Of a DNA stretch of 64,000 nt, positions 39,267-48,558 are shown piece after piece. The notes below the pieces were generated by a model. The model did no database searches. It had not been told where the DNA came from and worked only from the letters and a program-made list of their open reading frames with translations. A program made the position numbers and the translations under genes. The stretch's first letter is position 1; every line of letters starts with the position of its first letter. Origin of the DNA: Moraxella lacunata (lineage in GTDB: Bacteria; Pseudomonadota; Gammaproteobacteria; Pseudomonadales; Moraxellaceae); NCBI RefSeq assembly GCF_900453205.1, contig NZ_UGQU01000001.1, positions 806,001 to 870,000 of the forward strand, read 5' to 3'.

Positions 39267-39349
39267 AAGCGAGTGATTATGAAAATACAACTTTACTTTT
39301 GCCCCTTATTTGAGCAAAGTTGAGTTTATTTTTAATCATTCGCTTTTTT
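39267..39349 (+). promoter_or_regulatory. carA leader with nested hairpins (putative attenuator)
   Basis: An outer stem AAGCGAGTGATTA / TAATCATTCGCTT (39267-39279 with 39333-39345) encloses an inner stem CAACTTT / AAAGTTG and is followed by TTTT. The outer stem's left arm includes the leader start codon, so translation should disturb the hairpin. This is the geometry of a leader-peptide attenuator. Confidence 0.6.
39279..39323 (+). CDS. Putative carA leader peptide (14 residues)
   Basis: The frame ATG to TGA encodes MKIQLYFCPLFEQS. It lies inside the hairpin upstream of carA. Leader peptides in front of carAB are known in Pseudomonas, but this sequence has no obvious run of Arg codons, so the regulating signal is uncertain. 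No clear ribosome binding site precedes it. Confidence 0.4.
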   Translation: MKIQLYFCPLFEQS

Positions 39350-39354
39350 GTGTC

Positions 39355-39560
39355 TAGGGCGTGCCTGCCCTTTATAACACAATTTAAAATTTACAAATTT
39401 CGTAGAAATAAAATGATGTTTTTGCATGAAGAATGGCTAAATCTGGTTTTTCATAATAAAAGCTCGTTTGATAGAACGACTATCAAACTTCACTTTTTCC
39501 TTGAAAAACGTGCGATTTTCCTCATTTTTCATTGCAAATACAAAAGGCAGGCACACCCTA
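39355..39560. mobile_element. 206-bp MITE, copy 1
   Basis: TA dinucleotides flank terminal inverted repeats of about 16 bases (AGGGCGTGCCTGCCCTTT and, at the other end in reverse, AGGGTGTGCCTGCCTTTT). A palindrome GTTTGATAG / CTATCAAAC is at the centre. A near full-length inverted copy is at 55417-55623 and a half copy at 7362. There is no transposase gene. The element lies between the carA leader hairpin and carA. Confidence 0.85.
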
Positions 39561-39670
39561 AATTTTAGACTGCGGCATTTTGCCAAAAAATTTTGTCTAA
39601 AATTTGCCAAAAACAAAAATTTTTACATTTTTATAACTCTATAACTTATTTTTTCCAATCGGAGCGTGTC

Positions 39671-40816
39671 ATGACCAAAAAAGCCATTTTAGCCCTACAA
39701 GACGGTACAATTTTTCATGGTGTTAGCATTGGGGCGGACGGTGAGACGGTCGGCGAAGTCGTCTTTAACACCGCCATGACAGGCTACCAAGAGATTCTCA
39801 CCGACCCAAGCTACGCCAAACAAATGGTTACGCTGACCTATCCGCACATCGGCAATACAGGCTGTAACGAAGAAGACACTGAGTCTGGACGCATTCATAA
39901 GGTATGGGCGAGCGGTCTGATTATCCGTGATTTGCCACTGCTTTATAGTAATTTTAGAAGCCAGATGTCGCTGTCTGAGTACCTTATCAAGTACAATGTC
40001 GTGGCGATTGGCGATATTGACACTCGTAAACTCACCCGTATCTTGCGTGAAAAAGGGGCTCAAAATGGGGCAATCGTTGTGGGCGATGACGTGGAGCGCG
40101 CCTTAGAAAGAGCATTGGAACTTGTCAAAAACGCCCCTGACATGAACGGACTTGATTTGGCAAAAGTGTGCTGTGATAAAGACGGTTTTGAATGGAGTGA
40201 AGGCTCTTGGGAGCTTGGTAGAGGCTTTAAGACACCAGAACTTAAATACAATGTTGTCGCTTATGATTATGGCGTAAAAACCAATATTTTAAGAATGCTT
40301 GCTGATAGAGGGTGTAAACTCACTGTTGTGCCTGCCGAGACCCCTGCCGAACAAGTTTTAGCCTTAAATCCTGACGGTATTTTCTTATCCAACGGACCGG
40401 GCGACCCATCTGTGTGTGATTATGCCATTGAAGCTATTAGACAAATTTGCGACACCACCAAAATTCCTGTATTCGGTATTTGTTTGGGTCATCAATTGTT
40501 GGCTCTGGCAAGCGGGGCAAAAACCATTAAAATGAATCACGGTCATCACGGAGCCAACCACCCTGTACAAAATCTTGATGATGGCACAGTGATGATTACT
40601 TCACAAAATCACGGCTTTGCGGTAGATGAAGCGACTTTACCAAGCACTTTGCGTGCGACACATCGTTCTTTGTTTGACGGCTCAAATCAGGGCATTGAAC
40701 GCACCGACCGTGTGGCATTTAGCTTTCAAGGACACCCAGAAGCCAGCCCCGGCCCGCATGATTGCTCAGTGCTTTTTGATCGGTTTGTGGCGGAGATAGA
40801 AAAGGCGAAAGCCTAA
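39671..40816 (+). CDS. carA: Carbamoyl-phosphate synthase small subunit
   Basis: A 381-residue glutamine amidotransferase subunit that supplies ammonia to CarB for carbamoyl phosphate, a precursor of arginine and pyrimidines. The start at 39671 follows GGAG; a frame to 39593 adds a non-homologous N-terminus. The catalytic Cys is in [10 protein letters not shown] and the His in [11 protein letters not shown]. carB lies 1.8 kb downstream, separated by two exported-protein genes and a repeat. A MITE and a leader with hairpins lie upstream. Confidence 0.97.
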   Translation: MTKKAILALQDGTIFHGVSIGADGETVGEVVFNTAMTGYQEILTDPSYAKQMVTLTYPHIGNTGCNEEDTESGRIHKVWASGLIIRDLPLLYSNFRSQMSLSEYLIKYNVVAIGDIDTRKLTRILREKGAQNGAIVVGDDVERALERALELVKNAPDMNGLDLAKVCCDKDGFEWSEGSWELGRGFKTPELKYNVVAYDYGVKTNILRMLADRGCKLTVVPAETPAEQVLALNPDGIFLSNGPGDPSVCDYAIEAIRQICDTTKIPVFGICLGHQLLALASGAKTIKMNHGHHGANHPVQNLDDGTVMITSQNHGFAVDEATLPSTLRATHRSLFDGSNQGIERTDRVAFSFQGHPEASPGPHDCSVLFDRFVAEIEKAKA

Positions 40817-40824
40817 CCATTAAG

Positions 40825-40852
40825 GTGCGTTTGTTGCGTATAAACGCACCGA
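40825..40852 (+). other. Hairpin after carA
   Basis: The inverted repeat GGTGCGTTT / AAACGCACC lies just past the carA stop and has no T tract. It may stabilise the transcript end or be part of a weak terminator. Confidence 0.5.
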
Positions 40853-40894
40853 ATTTTAGGTTCAAATCAGGGGGTTTAAATCAGGGGTTTAAAG

Positions 40895-41518
40895 ATGAAT
40901 AAACTGATTGCAATTTTGTTATGTCTGCCAGTGATGGCGTGTGCAACCCCTAATGCACCACAAGAACCTACCCAACATCAGAAATTTTATCATAGCATTG
41001 AAAATACAATGCCAGCATTATTAAATCAAATTGGTTTTAATGTAGCTTATTTTCAAAATGCGATGATACAGGATTCTAGTGGTCAAGATTACCCTAAAAT
41101 TGATGTTACGGAAAAACAATATGCAATCTGTATGCAAAATGCCATTGATAATAAATTTTATGAAAAACCATTATCACAAGCAGTGACTCATTATTTATCG
41201 CAAGCAGACGAGCAAACAATTGCTTACGACAAAAAGATATTGGACAGTGAAATTCTCTTAAAAGTAAATGAGCTATATAAAGATATTTTTAAATTATACG
41301 CAAGTGATGAACGAGCAGATGCAAAAATGGTTAGTTATAAAAGTATCAAAAATCAAGAACAGGCATTGATAGGCGATGGCATAATATTTAGCCATGAGTA
41401 TACACAAAATTTTATTAAGTTTTTTAATTCTGCATTTACTCAATCTATGGTAAAACAAATAGACAAATGCTTAGAAGATCAATATGAAAGATTGGGTATG
41501 ATGTATGATAGTCTATAA
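40895..41518 (+). CDS. Lipoprotein between carA and carB
   Basis: A 207-residue lipoprotein (lipobox VMAC) with a helical body and two Cys residues (CMQNAI and KCLEDQ). I do not recognise a family. The next gene encodes a related exported protein with the same pattern (YxxIExTxPA start, C-x-x-x-I/L-x-x-K-x-Y, THY in the middle). It has AT-rich codons relative to carA and carB, which suggests an insertion between them. Function unknown. Confidence 0.65.
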   Translation: MNKLIAILLCLPVMACATPNAPQEPTQHQKFYHSIENTMPALLNQIGFNVAYFQNAMIQDSSGQDYPKIDVTEKQYAICMQNAIDNKFYEKPLSQAVTHYLSQADEQTIAYDKKILDSEILLKVNELYKDIFKLYASDERADAKMVSYKSIKNQEQALIGDGIIFSHEYTQNFIKFFNSAFTQSMVKQIDKCLEDQYERLGMMYDSL

Positions 41519-41532
41519 AATATTTGGCATTG

Positions 41533-41648
41533 TTAAATAAAAATATATTTTAAAATTTGGACGTGTAGGGGCGAATCACATTCGCCCAAAAATCAACACT
41601 TTATCACAGGGCAAATGTAATTTGCCCCTACAAATTTATCCAAAGGTA
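41533..41648 (-). repeat. 116-bp repeat, copy B (inverted to 34004-34120)
   Basis: This is the inverted copy of the block at 34004-34120, with only a few mismatches. Its core 41565-41631 has GTAGGGG / CCCCTAC ends and two palindromic arms. Recombination between the two would invert about 7.5 kb including greA, azlCD, map, tatD and carA. Confidence 0.9.
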
Positions 41649-41724
41649 TAATTAATTAACAATACCAAATATTTAAATATTATCGATAGTCTTGATAATA
41701 GATATTAGAGAGATGAAATAGCTG

Positions 41725-41814
41725 ATGATGCAAGATAAATTTAACCCAACCCTTGAACAAAATCGTTTTTTGGCTCGTAAAAATATCGTGGAAGTTATTC
41801 ATGGCTTATCATGA
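41725..41814 (+). pseudogene. Short remnant frame, possibly a Fic N-terminal fragment
   Basis: A 29-codon frame (MMQDKFNPTLEQNRFLARKN start). It resembles the N-terminal extension of some Fic-domain proteins, but this rests on memory of a pattern and could be chance. It ends in TGA and nothing of a Fic core follows. Confidence 0.25.
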
Positions 41815-41832
41815 TAAAAAAAAGGAAATGTT

Positions 41833-42597
41833 ATGCTTAAAAAATCACTCATCTTATCATTATCATGTTTATTGTCATGTCTTAGTGTGACTAGCCACGC
41901 CATGACACCCAATAAAGAGCAAACAGCCCAATTATATCAAGCCATAGAAACAACCCTGCCTGCCAGTGCCATTGCACGAATGAATGTTCTATATATATTG
42001 CAAGGCTATGCTTATCATGATGTTGATAGCCTAAGCGAACTGCCCTTAGAAGCAATCAAAGTTTATGATATTTTTTCGCCAAAAGTCAATCAATGTATTA
42101 TCAATGAATTAAATAAAAAAAGTTATCATCAATCCCTACAAAAAGGCTTAACTCATTATTTTGAGCAAGTCAGCCTTGATGAATTTGAGCGTGATTTGGC
42201 TTATTTAACCGACCCCAAACGCGTGCAATATTTTCATTATACCAAAAAACACATGGCGTTATTGGGTAAACACGCCGATGAATTAGAAGCGTATTTTAAA
42301 ACAGGCGAAGAGACCGATAAAATCAAATCAGCACTGGCGATATTAGAACAATCTGCCGAAGAGTCAGCTAGCATTTATCCCTTTATGGAGCGAGACTTTG
42401 ACAGGCTCATCAGTGATGATGGCGATACCGAACCGCTTGCGGAGCTTATGGGGCTATCATTGGCCAATAACCCTTATGAGCCTGCTGATAAGTCCACGCC
42501 TGTCAATCCCATGTCCATTTATCAGCAACAACTCATTGATAACTGCCACAAGCCCATTTGGCAAGACATCAAACAAGGCAAATATCAAGCCCTTTAA
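41833..42597 (+). CDS. Exported paralogue between carA and carB
   Basis: A 254-residue protein with a signal peptide (cut likely after SHA, before MTPNKEQ) and a helical body with Cys residues at the CIINELN and DNCHK positions. It is distantly related to the lipoprotein gene upstream (QAIETTLPA start, THYFEQVS middle). Function unknown. An AAAGGAAA ribosome binding site precedes the start. Confidence 0.65.
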   Translation: MLKKSLILSLSCLLSCLSVTSHAMTPNKEQTAQLYQAIETTLPASAIARMNVLYILQGYAYHDVDSLSELPLEAIKVYDIFSPKVNQCIINELNKKSYHQSLQKGLTHYFEQVSLDEFERDLAYLTDPKRVQYFHYTKKHMALLGKHADELEAYFKTGEETDKIKSALAILEQSAEESASIYPFMERDFDRLISDDGDTEPLAELMGLSLANNPYEPADKSTPVNPMSIYQQQLIDNCHKPIWQDIKQGKYQAL

Positions 42598-42633
42598 CCA
42601 ATAAACACAAACAAAGCAAAAAGAGAGACCCCT

Positions 42634-45600
42634 ATGCCAAAACGTACCGACATACAATCCATTTTAATCATTGGGGCTGGCCCCATTGTCATCGGACAAG
42701 CCTGTGAATTTGACTATTCTGGTGCCCAAGCGTGCAAAGCCTTGCGTGAAGAAGGCTTTCGTGTGATTTTGGTCAATTCCAACCCTGCGACCATTATGAC
42801 CGACCCATCTATGGCGGATGCTACTTACATTGAGCCGATTACTTGGCAGACGGTTGCCAAAATCATTGAAAAAGAACGCCCTGATGCGGTGCTACCTACC
42901 ATGGGTGGACAGACGGCATTGAACTGTGCGTTGGCACTAGACGCAAACGGCGTGCTAAAACAGTACGGCTGTGAGCTGATTGGAGCAACCAAAGAAGCCA
43001 TTGAAAAAGCCGAAGACCGCAACTTATTTGACAAGGCGATGAAAAAAATCGGTCTTGAATGCCCCAAAGCGGACATTGCCGAGACCATGGATGAGGCCCT
43101 AGAAATCCAATCTCGTTTTGGCTTTCCTGTCATTATCCGTCCGTCTTTTACCATGGGCGGAAGTGGGGGCGGTATTGCCTATAATAAAGAAGAGTTTTTG
43201 GAAATTTGTCAGCGTGGTTTTGACTTGTCGCCCACTCATCAGCTACTGATTGATGAGAGCCTTATCGGCTGGAAAGAGTATGAAATGGAAGTCGTGCGAG
43301 ACAAAAACGACAACTGTATCATCGTCTGCTCTATTGAGAACTTTGACCCCATGGGCGTGCATACAGGCGACTCAATCACCGTTGCCCCTGCTCAAACCTT
43401 GACCGATAAAGAATATCAGCTAATGCGTAACGCGTCTATCGCGGTTTTGCGTGAGATTGGCGTGGAGACAGGTGGTTCAAACGTGCAGTTTGGTATCAAT
43501 CCCAAAGACGGTCGCATGATCGTCATTGAGATGAACCCCCGTGTGAGTCGTTCGTCAGCATTAGCTTCTAAGGCGACAGGCTTTCCGATTGCCAAAATCG
43601 CTGCCAAATTGGCGGTCGGCTACACGCTTGACGAGCTAAAAAATGACATTACAGGCGGTGTTACCCCTGCGTCTTTTGAGCCGTCCATTGACTATGTGGT
43701 TACCAAAATTCCACGCTTTAACTTTGAAAAATTCCCCCAAGCCGAGCCTGTGCTGACCACACAAATGAAGTCGGTCGGTGAAGTTATGGCAATCGGTCGT
43801 AATTTCCAAGAATCCATGCAAAAGGCACTGCGTGGGCTTGAAACAGGGGTGACAGGCTTTGATGAAGTGATGAATTTAGAAAACAAATCGGCAAATGCCA
43901 TTGTCTCTGAAATCAAAAACCGCCTAAGCATTCCCACGCCTGAACGCATTTTTTATCTTGCCGAAGCGTTTCGTCATGGATTTAGCCTTGATGAAGTGTT
44001 TGAATTAACCAAGATTGACCGTTGGTTCTTGGTGCAAATTGAAGACATTGTCAAAACCGAAAATGAAATCAAAACCTTAGGCTTTGGCGATTTGACCGCC
44101 GAGAATATCCGCACCTTTAAGCGTAAAGGCATGAGTGATTTACGCATTGCCAATCTTATGGGCATTAGCCAAAAGCAGTTCCGTAAACAGCGTTGGAATT
44201 TGGGTGTATATCCGATTTATAAACGAGTGGACACTTGTGCTGGAGAATTTGCGTCCAATACCGCCTATATGTATTCAAGCTATGATGACGAGTGCGAGGC
44301 ACGCCCAACCGACAAAGACAAAATCATGGTCATCGGCGGGGGCCCAAACCGTATCGGACAAGGCATTGAGTTTGACTACTGCTGTGTTCATGCCGCCCTT
44401 GCCATGCGTGAAGATGGCTATGAAACCATTATGGTAAACTGTAACCCCGAGACCGTCTCAACCGACTACGACACGTCAGACCGTTTGTATTTTGAGCCGA
44501 TTACCCTAGAAGACGTGCTAGAAATCGTCCGCACCGAAAACCCCAAGGGCGTGATTGTGCAATATGGCGGTCAAACGCCCTTGAAACTAGCCCGTAGCTT
44601 AGAAGAAGCAGGCGTACCTATCATCGGGACAAGCCCTGATGCGATTGACCGTGCCGAAGACCGTGAGCGTTTCCAGCAGATGATTAACAAGCTAAACCTA
44701 AGACAGCCCAATAACAGCATTGTCAAATCATCAGAAGAAGGCATTCGTGAGGCGATAAAAGTCGGCTATCCGCTCGTGGTGCGTCCGTCCTATGTGCTTG
44801 GCGGTCGTGCCATGGAGATTGTCTATAATGAAGACGAGCTAAAACGCTACCTGCGTGAGGCGGTGCAAGCGTCTAATGAAGCCCCTGTCCTGCTTGACCG
44901 TTTCTTGGACGATGCCATTGAAGTGGACGTGGACTGTGTGTCGGACAGCAAAGACGTGGTGATTGGCGGTATCATGCAACACATTGAGCAAGCAGGTGTT
45001 CACTCAGGCGACTCGGCGTGTTCTATTCCGCCTTATTCGCTAGGGCAAGACATTCAAGACGAGATGAGACGACAAACCATCGCCATGGCAAAAGAGCTTG
45101 GCGTGGTGGGGCTCATGAACGTACAATTTGCTGTAAAAGGCGATGAGATTTATATCTTAGAAGTAAACCCGAGAGCGAGCCGTACCGTGCCATTTGTCTC
45201 AAAATGTATCGGCACGTCTTTGGCAAAAGTTGCCGCTCGCTGTATGGCAGGGCAGACGTTGGCAGAGCAGAACTTTGTCAGTGAGATTGTGCCAAAACAT
45301 TTCTCGGTCAAAGAAGCGGTGTTCCCCTTTGCCAAATTCCAAGGTGTAGACCCCATTTTGGGCCCTGAGATGAAATCCACAGGCGAGGTCATGGGCGTGG
45401 GTCAGACCTTTGGCGAGGCGTATTATAAGGCAACGCTTGGGGCAGGCGACAGATTGACAGGCTTGCCACAGGACGGCGAGACCAAAACTGTCTTTATCTC
45501 GGTGCGTGATAGCGATAAAGCAGGCGTGGTGGACGTGGCAAAACGTCTGGCAGGCTTTGGCTTTAACATCGTTGCCACAGGCGGTACGCATGACGTGCTG

Positions 45601-45864
45601 GCGGACGCTGGCGTGGCGTGCGAGCGTGTCAATAAGGTCAGCGAAGGTCGTCCGCACATCGTGGATATGATGAAAAATGGTCAGATTCATCTTGCCATTA
45701 ACACCACCGAAGGTAAACAGGCGTTAGAAGACTCTTTCCCAATCCGCCGTGAAGCCTTGCAAAACAAGGTGCTTATCGCAACCACGCTGAACGCAGGGCG
45801 TGCGGTGTGTGAGGCTTATGAAACGACATTGCCGTTTAATGTGTATAAATTGCAAGATTTGTAA
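42634..45864 (+). CDS. carB: Carbamoyl-phosphate synthase large subunit
   Basis: A 1076-residue subunit of standard length. It has two ATP-grasp halves with the conserved [18 protein letters not shown] and, in the second half, [16 protein letters not shown], and a C-terminal methylglyoxal-synthase-like regulatory domain ([13 protein letters not shown]). It makes carbamoyl phosphate from ammonia, bicarbonate and two ATP with CarA. An AGAGAG ribosome binding site precedes the ATG. A strong terminator follows directly and overlaps the next gene's leader. Confidence 0.98.
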   Translation: MPKRTDIQSILIIGAGPIVIGQACEFDYSGAQACKALREEGFRVILVNSNPATIMTDPSMADATYIEPITWQTVAKIIEKERPDAVLPTMGGQTALNCALALDANGVLKQYGCELIGATKEAIEKAEDRNLFDKAMKKIGLECPKADIAETMDEALEIQSRFGFPVIIRPSFTMGGSGGGIAYNKEEFLEICQRGFDLSPTHQLLIDESLIGWKEYEMEVVRDKNDNCIIVCSIENFDPMGVHTGDSITVAPAQTLTDKEYQLMRNASIAVLREIGVETGGSNVQFGINPKDGRMIVIEMNPRVSRSSALASKATGFPIAKIAAKLAVGYTLDELKNDITGGVTPASFEPSIDYVVTKIPRFNFEKFPQAEPVLTTQMKSVGEVMAIGRNFQESMQKALRGLETGVTGFDEVMNLENKSANAIVSEIKNRLSIPTPERIFYLAEAFRHGFSLDEVFELTKIDRWFLVQIEDIVKTENEIKTLGFGDLTAENIRTFKRKGMSDLRIANLMGISQKQFRKQRWNLGVYPIYKRVDTCAGEFASNTAYMYSSYDDECEARPTDKDKIMVIGGGPNRIGQGIEFDYCCVHAALAMREDGYETIMVNCNPETVSTDYDTSDRLYFEPITLEDVLEIVRTENPKGVIVQYGGQTPLKLARSLEEAGVPIIGTSPDAIDRAEDRERFQQMINKLNLRQPNNSIVKSSEEGIREAIKVGYPLVVRPSYVLGGRAMEIVYNEDELKRYLREAVQASNEAPVLLDRFLDDAIEVDVDCVSDSKDVVIGGIMQHIEQAGVHSGDSACSIPPYSLGQDIQDEMRRQTIAMAKELGVVGLMNVQFAVKGDEIYILEVNPRASRTVPFVSKCIGTSLAKVAARCMAGQTLAEQNFVSEIVPKHFSVKEAVFPFAKFQGVDPILGPEMKSTGEVMGVGQTFGEAYYKATLGAGDRLTGLPQDGETKTVFISVRDSDKAGVVDVAKRLAGFGFNIVATGGTHDVLADAGVACERVNKVSEGRPHIVDMMKNGQIHLAINTTEGKQALEDSFPIRREALQNKVLIATTLNAGRAVCEAYETTLPFNVYKLQDL

Positions 45865-45882
45865 TTTACCCATAAAAATATC

Positions 45883-45922
45883 AAAATTAACCGCTGTTAG
45901 AGATAATGGCGGTTAATTTTTT
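45883..45922 (+). terminator. Terminator of carB, adjacent to the next gene's ribosome binding site
   Basis: AAAATTAACCGC pairs with GCGGTTAATTTT, followed by TT and then AAGGA, the ribosome binding site of the next gene. The hairpin ends next to the Shine-Dalgarno site, so readthrough and translation may interact. Confidence 0.8.
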
Positions 45923-45932
45923 AAGGAACATC

Positions 45933-46439
45933 ATGACTTTTCCAAAAATCATCTCAGGCGGACAAACAGGCGTGGATAGGGGTGCGTTGGACGGTGCGTT
46001 ATCTCGTGGTATGCCGTGCGGTGGACATTGCCCCGAAGACAGGCGAGCCGAAGACGGTATCATTGATGATAAATATCCACTCACTCCCCTAATGGGTGCG
46101 GGCTATCGCAAACGCACTCGCCAAAACGTGATAGACAGCGATGCGACTGTGATGATTTACCACGCCCAAATCACCCCAAAAAGTGGCACAGAATTAACCC
46201 TAAAAACGTGTATCAGCCAGCATAAACCATATTTACTCATTGATATGAAGGCGTTTTCGGTGGACGTGGCGTCTGATTATCTCATTGATTTTATTAAAAA
46301 ATATGACATCAAAACGCTAAATTTTGGTGGTTCTCGTGGCTCGGTTGTACCAACCATTCAAGCCTTTACCAAAGAGACGGTTGAACTTGCCATTGATAAA
46401 TGTCTGATAAATAAAGATTTGTGCCAATATGACTTTTAA
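45933..46439 (+). CDS. Putative molybdenum-carrier-like protein (YpsA/MoCo carrier family)
   Basis: A 168-residue protein of the SLOG/MoCo-carrier type, recognisable from the N-terminal SGGQTGVDRGALD and the GFR-like stretch that follows. The start at 45933 has an AAGGA site. The family is proposed to bind a nucleotide or molybdenum cofactor, but the role is uncertain. It follows carB closely but is separated by a terminator. Confidence 0.7.
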   Translation: MTFPKIISGGQTGVDRGALDGALSRGMPCGGHCPEDRRAEDGIIDDKYPLTPLMGAGYRKRTRQNVIDSDATVMIYHAQITPKSGTELTLKTCISQHKPYLLIDMKAFSVDVASDYLIDFIKKYDIKTLNFGGSRGSVVPTIQAFTKETVELAIDKCLINKDLCQYDF

Positions 46440-46459
46440 ATGATTTAAAAAGAAACTCC

Positions 46460-47107
46460 ATGCAAACTTTCCAATACGACAATTCCCATACCGATTATTT
46501 AGCCAGTCGTTGCCCCAAAATGGCAATGGCGATTGACAAAATTGGACACATTAACCGCCCTGTCAATCCCGATATTTTTAGCGAGCTGATACGGGCTATC
46601 ATCGGTCAGCAGATTTCTAGCTCCGCTGCCCACACCGTGTGGCAACGCTTAACAAATTTGACCAACATCACACCGACCGCCATTGCCAACTTATCCGCTG
46701 ATGACTTGCAAGGCATTGGTATATCGTATCGTAAGGTGGGTTATATTCAGGGCATTGCGTGCGATATTTTGGACAATCATTTGGATTTGGATAGCCTGCA
46801 CACGATGAGCGATGATGAGATAAAACAGGTGCTTGTTGCCTTTAAAGGTGTGGGCGAATGGACGGCACAAATGCTAATGATTTTTAGTCTAAATCGTATG
46901 GACGTGTTAAGTCAGCATGATTTGGCGATTGTACGTGGGCTTAGAATGCTGTATCGTCATCGTGAAATCACACCAAAACTGTTTGCCAAGTACCAAAGAC
47001 GATTTGCCCCGTACAACTCGGTGGCAAGTCTGTATCTGTGGGCGATTGCAGGTGGTGCGTTGGGTTTGACTGACCCCAAACCTATCCTTAAAAAAGCCAA
47101 ATCTTGA
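46460..47107 (+). CDS. DNA-3-methyladenine glycosylase II (AlkA-type)
   Basis: A 215-residue HhH-GPD glycosylase that excises alkylated bases. The helix-hairpin-helix is FKGVGEWTAQM, and the catalytic Asp follows in LSQHDLAIVRG. It is shorter than E. coli AlkA because the N-terminal regulatory part is absent. It starts 20 bases after the MoCo-carrier-like gene, with a possible shared transcript. Confidence 0.88.
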   Translation: MQTFQYDNSHTDYLASRCPKMAMAIDKIGHINRPVNPDIFSELIRAIIGQQISSSAAHTVWQRLTNLTNITPTAIANLSADDLQGIGISYRKVGYIQGIACDILDNHLDLDSLHTMSDDEIKQVLVAFKGVGEWTAQMLMIFSLNRMDVLSQHDLAIVRGLRMLYRHREITPKLFAKYQRRFAPYNSVASLYLWAIAGGALGLTDPKPILKKAKS

Positions 47108-47136
47108 TTGCCATCATCAGCCCAATTTGTTACAAT
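47108..47136 (+). promoter_or_regulatory. Sigma-70 promoter of metY
   Basis: TTGCCA (47108-47113) and TACAAT (47131-47136) are separated by 17 bases, about 35 bases before the metY ATG. Confidence 0.75.
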
Positions 47137-47170
47137 CTAACTGCTATTTTATTGCAAAAAGGAAAACGCC

Positions 47171-48457
47171 ATGACCCACACTCATCACCCCGAAACCCTT
47201 GCCATTCATGCAGGTTATGAGATTGACCCCACAACCAAAGCCGTTGCTGTGCCGATTTATCAGACCAGCTCTTATGCCTTTGACAACACCCAACACGGGG
47301 CGGATTTGTTTGATTTAAAAGTGGCGGGCAACATCTACACCCGTATCATGAACCCGACCAATGCCGTGCTAGAAGCTCGCATGAGTGCCTTAGAAGGCGG
47401 TGTGGCAGGGCTGTGCGTGGCGTCTGGTATGTCCGCCATTACCTACACCATTCAGGCACTCTGTGAAGCGGGCGATAACATCGTGTCGGTCTCTACCTTG
47501 TATGGTGGCACTTACAATCTGTTCGCCCATACCTTGCCTCGTCAAGGCATTGAGGTGCGTTTTTTTGATTATAATAACCCTGAAAGCTTGCTTGATTTGA
47601 TTGATGATAAGACCAAGCTAGTCTTTGGTGAGAGCATTGGCAACCCCCTAGGCAATATCCTAGACATTGCCAAAATCAGCGAGCTTGCTCATAGTAAGGG
47701 CGTGCCTGTGGTCATTGACAACACGGTCGCCACGCCAATCTTATGTAAGCCCTTTGAGCATGGGGCGGACATCGTGGTGCATTCTTTGACCAAATACGCC
47801 AGCGGTTCTGGCACGAGTGTGGGCGGTATCATCATTGACGGCGGTCGCTTTGACTGGGCAAGTCAAAAAGAGCATTTCCCCCTACTAAACACCCCCGATG
47901 TCAGCTATCATGGCGTAAACTTTGCCGAAGCCATGGGCAATATGGCGTTTATCGCCCGAGCCCGTGTCGCCCCACTTCGCAACACGGGGGCATGCCTGTC
48001 GCCCATGAACGCATGGCAAATCATGCTCGGGCTTGAAACGCTTGCTCTACGCATGGAGCGACATTGCGATAATGCGTTGGCGGTTGCTAAATTCTTGGAA
48101 AGTCATGAACAAGTCGCTTGGGTTAAATATGCAGGGCTAGACACGCACCCCGAGCATGATTTGGCACAAAAGTACTACAAGGGTAAGCCGTCAGCGATTT
48201 TAACCTTTGGGGTGAAAGGCGGACGAGAAGCAGGGGCGAAATTCATCGATGCCTTAGAGCTTATTACTCGCCTTGTCAATATTGGCGATGCCAAGTCGCT
48301 CGCCTGCCACCCCGCCACAACCACACACCGCCAGCTCAATGAAGAAGAGCTTGCCAAAGCAGGTGTGAGCGAAGACATGATTCGCCTATCTATCGGTATT
48401 GAGCATATTGATGACATCAAGGCAGATTTAAATCAGGCATTGGCAAAAGCCAAATAA
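47171..48457 (+). CDS. metY: O-acetylhomoserine sulfhydrylase MetY
   Basis: A 428-residue PLP enzyme of the Cys/Met metabolism family. The O-acetylhomoserine type is shown by the VPIYQTSSYAFDN start and the long N-terminal domain, and the PLP lysine is in HSLTKYASGSGTSVGG. It combines O-acetylhomoserine and sulfide to make homocysteine for methionine. An AAAGGAAA ribosome binding site precedes it. A separate MetZ lies 3.5 kb away on the other strand. Confidence 0.92.
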   Translation: MTHTHHPETLAIHAGYEIDPTTKAVAVPIYQTSSYAFDNTQHGADLFDLKVAGNIYTRIMNPTNAVLEARMSALEGGVAGLCVASGMSAITYTIQALCEAGDNIVSVSTLYGGTYNLFAHTLPRQGIEVRFFDYNNPESLLDLIDDKTKLVFGESIGNPLGNILDIAKISELAHSKGVPVVIDNTVATPILCKPFEHGADIVVHSLTKYASGSGTSVGGIIIDGGRFDWASQKEHFPLLNTPDVSYHGVNFAEAMGNMAFIARARVAPLRNTGACLSPMNAWQIMLGLETLALRMERHCDNALAVAKFLESHEQVAWVKYAGLDTHPEHDLAQKYYKGKPSAILTFGVKGGREAGAKFIDALELITRLVNIGDAKSLACHPATTTHRQLNEEELAKAGVSEDMIRLSIGIEHIDDIKADLNQALAKAK

Positions 48458-48461
48458 CTGC

Positions 48462-48497
48462 AAAACCGCCATTGAAGTTAATGGCGGTTTTATTTTT
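48462..48497 (+). terminator. Terminator of metY
   Basis: AAAACCGCCATT pairs with AATGGCGGTTTT, followed by a T tract. Confidence 0.85.
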
Positions 48498-48515
48498 AAA
48501 CTCCTTTGACAACAT

Positions 48516-48548
48516 AAAACCCCATCTTAATTTTAAGATGGGGTTTTG
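48516..48548. terminator. Bidirectional terminator between metY and mltD
   Basis: AAAACCCCATCTTAA pairs with TTAAGATGGGGTTTT, with A and T runs on both sides; it can end mltD transcription. Confidence 0.85.
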
Positions 48549-48558
48549 TTTGGACTGA

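Larger units (their letters stand above)
41519..41832. other. Gap holding a long repeat and a degraded frame
   Basis: This gap contains the 116-bp inverted repeat B and, from 41725, a 29-codon remnant frame. The remaining sequence is AT-rich, with no other gene. Confidence 0.7.

Noticed and set aside
39320-39568. Open frame inside the MITE at 39355
   Set aside because: It lies entirely within the non-coding repeat and has no family, no ribosome binding site and no counterpart in the second copy.
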